A program made the translations under genes and the position numbers. From Nemertoderma westbladi (lineage: Eukaryota; Xenacoelomorpha; Nemertodermatida; Nemertodermatidae), in the NCBI GenBank assembly GCA_032718475.1, contig JAUCBJ010001043.1:1-40043 (forward strand): 40,043 nt of DNA, written 5' to 3'. The notes beneath the pieces are model-generated. The model had not been told where the DNA came from. It worked only from the letters and a program-made list of their open reading frames with translations, and ran no database searches. This document shows, piece by piece, positions 32,247-40,043 of the stretch (its first letter is position 1; every line of letters begins with the position of its first letter).

Positions 32247-32445
32247 AACCTTCCTTAGGGCATTTAATGTTTTATAGACCCCACCATTACTAAATAGTGT
32301 TATTGATATGAAAAAAGAAAGTAAAAGTTAAAGCCCAATTGCCCATTTTCATATTTTTCATATTGTACTGTATTTGTAACCAAGTAACATTAAGGACCCC
32401 ATGGAAATAAGCTGCAGAGCTTTATGGGTAATCCTATATGTTGTG
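32247..32445. other. Left flank of the direct-repeat/RTE complex
   Basis: AT-rich, no coding match. In the reconstructed pre-insertion order it directly precedes the repeated segment. Confidence 0.4.
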
Positions 32446-32903
32446 TTGGACATTACCTATATACAGTACATTATGTTTGGTGTATTTGTTTTTACATAAA
32501 TGTATAAATAAATATATTCTACATAGATAGATATGTTTATTGACAATTTACATATGCGGTACAAATAATATCAAATATAATACTGCACAAAACCTTTACG
32601 ATAATTAGTTATTGACACAGTTTATAAATTGTCCAGTAGAATTGTGAGAACTTTGTGAGAACTATTGTCTAGAGAACTTATAGCTTTCACATTTTGGATC
32701 TTGTTATTGTGAATTCCTGGCTTCTTTACCGGCGCATTAATAAACAACTTGGCTCTAAGTATGAGCTCTGTCTTCTTGATTTTAAACAATGAAGTTGCAT
32801 TAGCCTTATGTAAAGCTGGAAAGGTTCCAGCTGCTACTAAGAAAGCAGGTAGACCTTCTATTATTGCAATTGAAGCTGCATTGAAGAAGAATAGGCAGAT
32901 ACT
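32446..32903 (+). repeat. Left ~455-bp direct repeat flanking the RTE insertion
   Basis: Matches 35728-36180 in the same orientation. Nearly all bases agree outside one cluster at about 32635-32675, where the left copy reads gaattgtgagaactttgtg and the right copy differs. Its end encodes piggyBac-like residues (NEVALALCKAGKVPA) that continue only in the right copy. Confidence 0.92.
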
Positions 32904-35717
32904 ACTACTACTACTAGGATCGGCATGCTGCATTGCAGCTGCATTTTTAAGAATGCTGTGCCGGCTTGTCAACAAAATTGCACCGCCACAACTCCCTATC
33001 ACCCATGACATTTGCTAGATCATCCGCATCTTTAAGGCCAGTGTCCTTTAAGATGCGTCTCAAGAAAGTCATGGGCTGTCCACCATGCTTATTCACTCCA
33101 TGAGGCTGCCAAAGTACAAGATTATGCACTGGCTGGTCCTCACGGCGAAAGCAATGTCCTGCAAAGCGGAGGCGATTTTGTTCTAGTGTCCAGCTTGGGG
33201 GAACCAATGAGACACCTCCAATGTTATATAGTGTCTGGTTGGAGATGTGTGCATTGTACTTGACACAATGAACCCGGCGTAGCATTCTTGTGAATGTGCC
33301 ATCCAGAGATTTGGTGTCCTCAGCAGTTAGAGCCCAGCATGGACTCCCGTAGAGGAGTACTGGAACTACTGCTGCTCTAAATAATCGGACCTTAAGTTTC
33401 CGATTAATTCTCGGTGATTTCCAAATCCTGGAAAGCCTATTCAAGGCTGTCCATGCCTTTCCCTTACGTATTCGAAGGTCCTCACCTGACTTCCGGATCC
33501 ATGATCCCAGGTAACAGAAGTCGTCCACATGCTCAAGCATACCATCCTTTGAGCTTATGCTCATCCGATCAGAGACTTGCTGAGGACTTTCAAAGTTAAC
33601 AGTCAGAATTTTGGTCTTTCTGGAGTTAATAAAAAGACCAACACTAGAAGCAGCATGTTCTAATGAGCTGAGGAGCCGTTGGGCTCCCTCTAATGATTCT
33701 GAGAGTACTCCTAAGTCATCAGCAAAGTCTAGATCAGTTAGGTACTTGGCAGGATTTCCTCGACTTCTGGAACCAGTAGGTGGAGTTATCATCACCCCAT
33801 CATCATTATGATGATCTAAGGACATGCGTAGAACATAGTCAACCACAATAATGAACAAGAATGGTGCAAGTGTGTCTCCTTGGAGGACGCCCCATAACAC
33901 TTCAAATGGTTCTGTGTCACCGTCAACAGTAGACACAAATGTTGTCGAACCATCGTATACTGATCTGATTGCTGCAATAATTTCATCAGGAATCCCATAT
34001 AATGAAAGTATGCTGAACATACGTGAGCGAGAGACTGAATCAAAGGCCTTGAAGAAGTCAACAAAGATAACAGCCAGATGCCTGTCTTTCTTTTTTGATA
34101 ATTCTTCAATTATCCTTCTAAGTGCCAAAATGGGCTCCATGGTCCCACGACCTTTACGGAACCCATTCTGATTTCCACGGAGCAGTCTCTCAATGGGATC
34201 CCTGATGCGATTTAATAGAATCCTATTGTATAGCTTTGCAGCAATCGAGATCAATGAGATTCCCCGAAAAGAACCATAGAGTGTTAGGTTGCCCTTCTTG
34301 GGAACTGGCACCAACTTATTTGTTTTCATTTCTTGTGGGACTCTTGTTGTTCGGTACATGTCTACTATGATGGGATAGATGAGCTTTAAACACTCAGGTA
34401 TTTTAAAGACCTCAGGGGGAACACCATCTACTCCACTGGCACGATTGGTCTTAATGCTCTTTGCAGCAGCCTTCACTTCTGCAAAGGAGATATCGCCAAT
34501 GGGAATATCTGGGAGTACAGACTCAGACACTTTTACTTCTATAAAGTTATCAGGCAATACCCTGTCATTATTGAGGAGCTTTTCAAAGTGGGCTTTCCAA
34601 CCATTGAGGCGATCGGCTGGTGATTCAGCCTTAACCTTGGTGGTTGGTTGGCTTTTCCGCCCAGTAAGCAGATTGATTGATTTCCATGCCTGGGATGATT
34701 GCCTGCTGTCGTCAGCATCATTGATGGCATCAACCTGTTGGTTTATTAGCTCCTGTAGATTAACAGAGTACTGCCTGTTCAGGGACCTAGATGCAGCCTT
34801 AACTGCATTCTTGGCCGCTGTAGTCTGTTTGAGTCGGGACTCTTTCTGCGCCTTATGAAGGTCATTTCGGCACTTCTGAATTTTGTTGTCAGTCCAGGGG
34901 GCCCTTTTCCTGTTTCGAGGGTATACAGGAACTGTTTCTGCAGCTGCTAACTTAACTGCTTCTGTAAAGGCAGTATAGCCCTCACAGTGATCTGCCGCCT
35001 CAGAGGCAAGAGCCTCATACCTGTTGCTCAGCTGTAGTGTGAAGCTGGATCTCACACTTGGCTGTTGCAACAGAGAGGACCAGTCATGCCGCAGCAAGGC
35101 AGATTTCGTTGTTCTACTAGCACGCAGACTAAGTCTTACCTTGGCCACAATAAGGCGGTGATCACTGGAGAAGGGTCGAAGTGTAAATGCATTACAGTCT
35201 TGTATAGAGCTCCTGTATTTCCTACGAAACAGAATATGGTCTATCTGGGACTTGTGACCACTGGGTCCACTATGAGTCCATAGCTTTCCAGTTCGCTTCT
35301 TGAACTGGGTTCCAGCCGAAAACAATCCACCTCCAGAGACAAAATCCTGAAGATGGACAGAATTTCGGTTAACACTATTGCTATAGACCCAGGGCGATGT
35401 AGGTGATTGATGCAGACTTGCATTAAAGTCTCCCAGGAATGTTAAGAATGCATGCTGATCCACTCCATCAGTAGCTGCTTGTAGATTGTGGTAGAAATTT
35501 TCCACCTCCCCTACAGGGGCAACACTAGTTGGAGAGTAGCACACAATCAGAACCACCTTAGGAAACTTCTTAGCCAGTCTTCCAGAACATGAGAAGTGGC
35601 AACGGATGATGCGGTTAGAGATTTGGTCTATTTTGTCCAATGCTGCATGTGCAGTTGGATTCATCAATAGACCAATTCCACCATTGCCACTATCATCTGC
35701 TGACGCGAGGGCGAGTC
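32898..35717 (-). mobile_element. RTE-type LINE copy C, 5'-truncated
   Basis: The element runs from a (TAG)n tail (here ctactactac, 32901-32916) through a very short 3' UTR and a single long frame to a 5' break at 35717. There it loses identity with copy A within the endonuclease region. It is flanked by ~455-bp direct repeats. A short 3' UTR and a simple-repeat tail are typical of the RTE clade. Confidence 0.9.
32947..35717 (-). CDS. RTE-type LINE polyprotein: endonuclease (partial) and reverse transcriptase
   Basis: The frame is open from the truncation point to the stop at 32947; counted from a TTG at 35667 it has 906 codons. Residues 79-82 are GDFN and 168-170 are SDH, both endonuclease motifs. 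The reverse transcriptase shows VDFFKAFDS (536-544, first catalytic Asp), GVLQGDTLAP (593-602) and FADD (648-651, catalytic Asp pair). Thumb and C-terminal parts follow, with YLGSWIRKSG and LLYGSPCWALT. Comparison with copy A shows that about 120 N-terminal residues are missing, including the catalytic Glu of QEHR, so the full protein would be about 1,030 residues. Reverse transcriptase looks intact, without stops or frameshifts. The copy lacks its own 5' end and promoter, so it is probably not mobile by itself. It is the best-preserved coding sequence in the window. Confidence 0.93.
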
Positions 35718-35726
35718 GCCCTCGCG
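35704..35726. repeat. Perfect 11-bp-arm palindrome at the RTE 5' junction
   Basis: Reading cgcgagggcga, one base, then its complement, the palindrome straddles the point where LINE sequence ends (35717). The outer part (about 35718-35726) is not LINE sequence in copy A; it is an inverted copy of the adjacent LINE bases. Confidence 0.85.
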
Positions 35727-35727
35727 A

Positions 35728-36180
35728 TTGGACATTACCTATATACAGTACATTATGTTTGGTGTATTTGTTTTTACATAAATGTATAAATAAATATATT
35801 CTACATAGATAGATATGTTTATTGACAATTTACATATGCGGTACAAATAATATCAAATATAATACTGCACAAAACCTTTACGATAATTAGTTATTGACAC
35901 AGTTATATAAATTGTCCAGTAGATTTTTGAAACTGTCTATTGTCTATAGAGAACTTATAGCCTTCACATTTTGGATCTTGTTATTGTGAATTCCTGGCTT
36001 CTTTACCGGCGCATTAATAAACAACTTGGCTCTAAGTATGAGCTCTGTCTTCTTGATTTTAAACAATGAAGTTGCATTAGCCTTATGTAAAGCTGGAAAG
36101 GTTCCAGCTGCTACTAAGAAAGCAGGTAGACCTTCTATTATTGCAATTGAAGCTGCATTGAAGAAGAATAGGCAGATACT
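35728..36180 (+). repeat. Right ~455-bp direct repeat flanking the RTE insertion
   Basis: Second copy of 32446-32903. On this side the sequence continues into the C-terminal zinc-binding region of a piggyBac transposase. Confidence 0.92.
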
Positions 36181-36375
36181 TGCCAGATACTACCAATGAA
36201 AGACATTCGACAAGATAATATGGCTCATTGGGCTGTTTGTACAGATAAATTGAAACGAGGACGATGTAAATTTCCAGGATGTAAGCGATTCACTTGTTTT
36301 ATATGCGAGAAATGTAATGTGCACCTGTGTCTCAATTTAACACGGAACTGCTTCAAGCAATTTCACTGTCAATAA
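35990..36375 (+). pseudogene. piggyBac-type transposase, C-terminal fragment
   Basis: After a decayed stretch (ALINNLALS, then EVALALCKAGKVPA and KKAGRPSI) a one-step frameshift near 36190 leads into the Cys-rich tail. This reads KDIRQDNMAHWAVC, then RCKFPGCKRFTC, CEKCNVHLCLN and RNCFKQFH, stopping at a TAA at 36373-36375. The C..C pattern is the piggyBac zinc-finger tail, which binds the element ends. The catalytic DDD core is absent, upstream DNA being non-coding. The element's 3' end is probably at 36663 (...atagaggg followed by TTAA, 36664-36667). The RTE element inserted into this copy. Confidence 0.75.
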
Positions 36376-36999
36376 TAATAATCAATATCCGTTGTTGTCA
36401 TTGTATAATTGTTTTGAAAATTAATATGAATACAGTTTTAGTTTCACTTTTTGTGATGAAATACATATTATTTTCTAATTGTTTCATATATGATACATCA
36501 CTAGGAACCATGCTGTATCAAATGTGATACAATTGTGAATTATGCCACAAAAATATTTTCTTTCAATTTTTTCGATTATTTAGTACTCATGGGACTGTTT
36601 TAAGTGTGAAAAATTATAAAATTAATTTTTACCCCAAAAAATGAAAAGTCATGCAATAGAGGGTTAAATATACTCTGTCGGTTTACTGTTTTGTCTGTCT
36701 GTCGGTCAATTTGTCTGTCAAAATTAAAAAATTCTACCATGCAGCTAAAATGTTCGCCATGGGGGTTTTTCTGGATGCTGATTGCATTTCTGAAGTCAAT
36801 TATCATGTTTGGTTGAATATACCCTTAAAAGATAAAACAAATGAAGGACTGTCATCCACAGGTATGAAAAAATAGTAGGTAGTTAGGCCTAGCAGACGTT
36901 TCGAAAGCCAATGGCTATCTTTGTCAATGCTAAATTTTAATTATTGGGCACTGGACAGCAAAGTTACCGGTATATAGGCCTAGCAGTATATACTATACA
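36376..36999. other. piggyBac 3' non-coding region and spacer
   Basis: 36376-36663 is AT-rich and ends in gggTTAA, consistent with a piggyBac right end. No matching left end (TTAAccctctattgcat) was found in the window. 36668-36999 holds no gene; a small ctgtctgtcggtc cluster lies at 36690-36716. Confidence 0.45.
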
Positions 37000-38545
37000 G
37001 TATACAAAAAAATAGAACGCACATATACAGTAAAATTCAAATCTATAAACGGAAAAACATACAGTAAAATGAAACTATAGTATAAACATGTATAAACTAC
37101 CACTACAGACTACACACTACTGTACGTACAACGCACATACACACACGTTACACAATATAAAATAAGTGTACAAACAGAAAGCACATATTATACATTACAA
37201 TAGAAATGTATAAATGGATAAAACAAATATAGTAAAATATAAATGAATAAACAACTACAGCGCACATACAACAACTACAACTCACATATACAGAATAATA
37301 ATAAAGTATAAACCCTAAACGGTAGGCCTACACATATACAAAGCACCTACAGTATAATATAAATGAATACACAGTACACAACTACAACGTATATACAGTA
37401 TAATATAAATGAATACACAGTACACAACAACTGCAACGTATATATACAGTATAATAATAAGGTATAAACACTAAACATTACACATATACAAAGCACATAC
37501 AGTATAATAAACGCATACACAGCACACAACAACTACAACGCACATATACAGTAAAATAATAAAGTATAAAGATTTATACAGAACACATATACAAAGCACA
37601 TACAGTATAATATAAACGCATACACAGCACACAACAACTACAACGCACATATACAGTAAAATAATAAAGTATAAAGATTTATACATTACACATATACAAA
37701 GCACATACAGTATAATATAAACGCATACACAGCACAAAACAACTACAACGCACATATACAGTAAAATAATAAAGTATAAAGATTTATACAGAACACATAT
37801 ACAAAGCACATACAGTATAATATAAATGAATAAACAGTACACAACTACAACGTACTTATACAGTAAAATAATAAAGTATAAACACTAAACAGCACACAAC
37901 AACTACAACGCACATACAGTATAATATAAACGCATACACAGCACACAACAACTACAATGCACATATACAGTAAAATAACAAAGCATAAAGATTTATACAG
38001 AACACATATACAAAGCACATACAGTATAATATAAATGAATAAACAGTACACAACTACAACGTACTTATACAGTAAAATAATAAAGTATAAACACTAAACA
38101 GTACACAACAACTACAACATACTTATACAGTAAAATAATAAAGTATAAACACTAAACAATACACATATACGTATACAAGTACGCATGTATAGTACAAGTA
38201 TAGTACAAGTATACATGTACGTATACGTATATGTGTATTGTTTAGTGTTTATACTTTATTATTTTACTGTATAAGTACGTTGTAGTTGTTGTGTACTGTT
38301 TAGTGTTTATACTTTATTATTTTACTGTATAAGTACGTTGTAGTTGTGTACTGTTTATTCATTTATATTATACTGTATGTGCTTTGTTGTATATGTGTTC
38401 TGTATAAATTTTTATACTTTATTATTTTACTGTATATGTGCGTTGTAGTTGTTGTGTGCTGTGTATGCGTTTATATTATACTGTATGTGCTTTGTATATG
38501 TGTTCTGTATAAATCTTTATACTTTATTATTTTACTGTATACAGT
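37000..38545. repeat. Satellite-like array that reverses orientation near 38200
   Basis: Units of roughly 100-110 bp, built from phrases such as acatatacagtaaaataataa, aaagtataaa and caaagcacatacagtataat, repeat from about 37000 (diverged) through 38190. After a spacer at about 38172-38228 the same units run in reverse complement to about 38545. This makes a palindrome with arms of some 320 bp. The hydrophobic Tyr/Cys-rich frames across it are artefacts of the repeat. Confidence 0.9.
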
Positions 38546-38790
38546 CGGGGTCTCAAAGTGCATCTGTTCTTTGAGATTTTCTCAAAGTTTTTCTAAAAGT
38601 GTCTAAAAGTCATTACATTACTCCCAACGGCCGCTTTGAATTCTTGTAGACACTTTTAGTTGGGAATCTCAAAGTGATTTCCTGCTTTTAGGCACTTTGA
38701 ATTCTTTGAATTCTTTGAGAAATGTCACTTTGAGGTAGTTTGCGGCACTTTTAATTCTTTGAGAAAATAAACTCCGAGGTATTCCTGATT
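38546..38790. repeat. Stretch dense in ctttga/tcaaag words
   Basis: Directly after the array, ctttga or its complement occurs about a dozen times in ~240 bp (tctcaaagtg, ctttgagatt, ctttgaattc and so on), partly in inverted pairs. It may be an old MITE with subterminal repeats. No clear borders. Confidence 0.5.
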
Positions 38791-40043
38791 GACAGCTCGT
38801 GGTAAGTTAACTGAGAGGCAGAGGCATTCTCGGGGAACAATATTATGCGGGCAACAAAGTGATACTTGTGTGCTGGCCAGTTGTTGCATAGAAGCTATAT
38901 TCCCATTAATTTATCAAATTGAGGTTCCTGAGGTCATTACGGGATGGGTTTTCGGTCGCAAGTACAAATTGAATTTACGGCACCCTAAAGTCTTTCTAAA
39001 AAACATTCATTCAAATAATACATGAAACATAATTAGTGAAACAAGATTAATGCTTGACAAGATTGATTATTTTAATAACATAATACAATATCAGATTAAC
39101 AATTAATATAAGAGAAACTGCACTGTAGTTTCTCTGTGTATACGCAGTTTCATTATAATGACCTAAAGAAGCCCTGTTGGGAGAAAGCTTGTAATAACAT
39201 TTGTTATTCATTTCATTAGTCACCTCAGGTCAAACCGTACTACCTTAACTGTTTAATTAATATGATAACTATGTTGACGAGAGCGCGAGAATTCCTTCTT
39301 AAAAACTAAGAAAGGCTTTCGACTTTCAAGTACGATAGAACGGCTACAATCTTGTGTTGTTTTAGCTTAATAGAGATATTAAAATATCCCCTGCCGCTGG
39401 CGTTTATATTTGAGCATATTTTAAATGTTTGCCTCATATTCAATTGATGTGTACCGCCTTCTGGCAAAGCGGCACCCAGTTTAAACTATCAATCACAGCT
39501 AGTGAGTAGCGACCCACGGACGGCGACCTTCAAACAAACAGGTGCAGAGTCGGAAAGAACTGTCACATGCTTTGCTTGGCTTGTGGTACCATTTGATTAC
39601 ATAATAGATTTTGGCAGACTGGGCGGTCGCTCTGACCATATGCATTGCGCACCAACAATGCCTAAAACATCTATGGGAACAGCCAATTAGTGCGCTTGAA
39701 TCATTTATCTTTATTCCTGCCTCTATCGTTATTCTTTACTTTGTATAACACAATTTACAGTGCGGCAAAGTATGGCTGGTTGACCATTGAAATGCATTGG
39801 TAAAGGTATTCGGCGTTCACGTGGGCTAAACAAATTTAAACAGTACAGTTTTAGCACTATACATTAATATAGATTGGGCAACAGACAAACTGTCTATGAC
39901 ACAAATACCAACACATTCCGATAGCCCGCAATTATGGCGTCTCTAAAGAGCCCAAATATAAATTAATAAAATCCTCTATGAAACAATAAAATTTCCTACA
40001 AAAAATACTGCTGTATTAAATATTAGTTACTGCAGTAACATAT
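38791..40043. other. No supported gene
   Basis: Short frames at 38789-39025 and 39502-39690 have no recognisable motif or start context. No repeat of note. Could be ordinary intergenic DNA. Confidence 0.4.

Noticed and set aside
34379-34858. 159-codon plus-strand frame and other frames opposite the RTE gene
   Set aside because: Shadow frames of the long minus-strand reverse transcriptase gene.
37347-38606. Long Tyr/Cys/Leu-rich hydrophobic frames on both strands
   Set aside because: They follow the repeat units of the satellite-like array and change with its orientation; no start context or family.

Overview
This window looks like repeat-rich, AT-rich intergenic DNA from an invertebrate animal, possibly marine. 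The evidence is the set of metazoan transposon families present: RTE-type LINE, BEL/Pao, Helitron-like, MULE, Mutator-like and piggyBac. There are also many minisatellites, and the 'taggcct' words seen here are frequent in several marine invertebrate genomes. I cannot name a species or phylum. I found no convincing single-copy host gene, tRNA, rRNA or CRISPR array. Nearly every recognisable coding stretch comes from a mobile element, and almost all are broken by frameshifts or stops.

Layout. 1-847: 5' part of an RTE-type LINE (AP endonuclease), joined abruptly to an unrelated open frame (849-1163). 2929-3226: a small TIR element. 3400-4530: degraded Mutator-like transposase. 5773-7351 (minus): MULE transposase in two frames. 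7352-7886: 3' end of a second RTE copy with a (TAG)7 tail. It abuts one arm of a ~339-bp inverted repeat (7887-8225) whose other arm lies at 17062-17399. Between the arms lie an SGNH-hydrolase-like fragment, a fragment of a recombinase-like protein, a Helitron-like helicase fragment and a BEL/Pao gag-protease region with frameshifts.

17580-18155: a conserved uncharacterised protein common in arthropods. 18908-19042: a perfect 54-bp-arm palindrome next to a G17 run and a second Helitron-like fragment. 20096-23002 (minus): the most interesting locus, a degraded gene with a zinc-finger-like N-terminus, a tyrosine-recombinase-like core and a SET (SET8-like) methyltransferase domain. The SET domain carries an exact in-frame 204-bp tandem duplication. 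23240-27330: two direct copies of a ~1-kb repeat, one split by an 840-bp non-autonomous piggyBac-like element whose empty site is visible in the other copy.

28310-30000: a minisatellite, a second SGNH fragment and a hairpin. 32446-36180: the best-preserved gene, an RTE copy (906 codons from the annotated start, minus) that lacks the endonuclease N-terminus. It is flanked by direct repeats of ~455 bp that cut through a piggyBac transposase remnant, and has a fold-back palindrome at its 5' junction. 37000-38545: a satellite-like array that reverses orientation near 38200. The remainder holds no recognisable gene.

The genes do not form a pathway. The window reads as a nest of elements inserted into one another, useful mainly for its insertion structures and for the recombinase-SET fusion.
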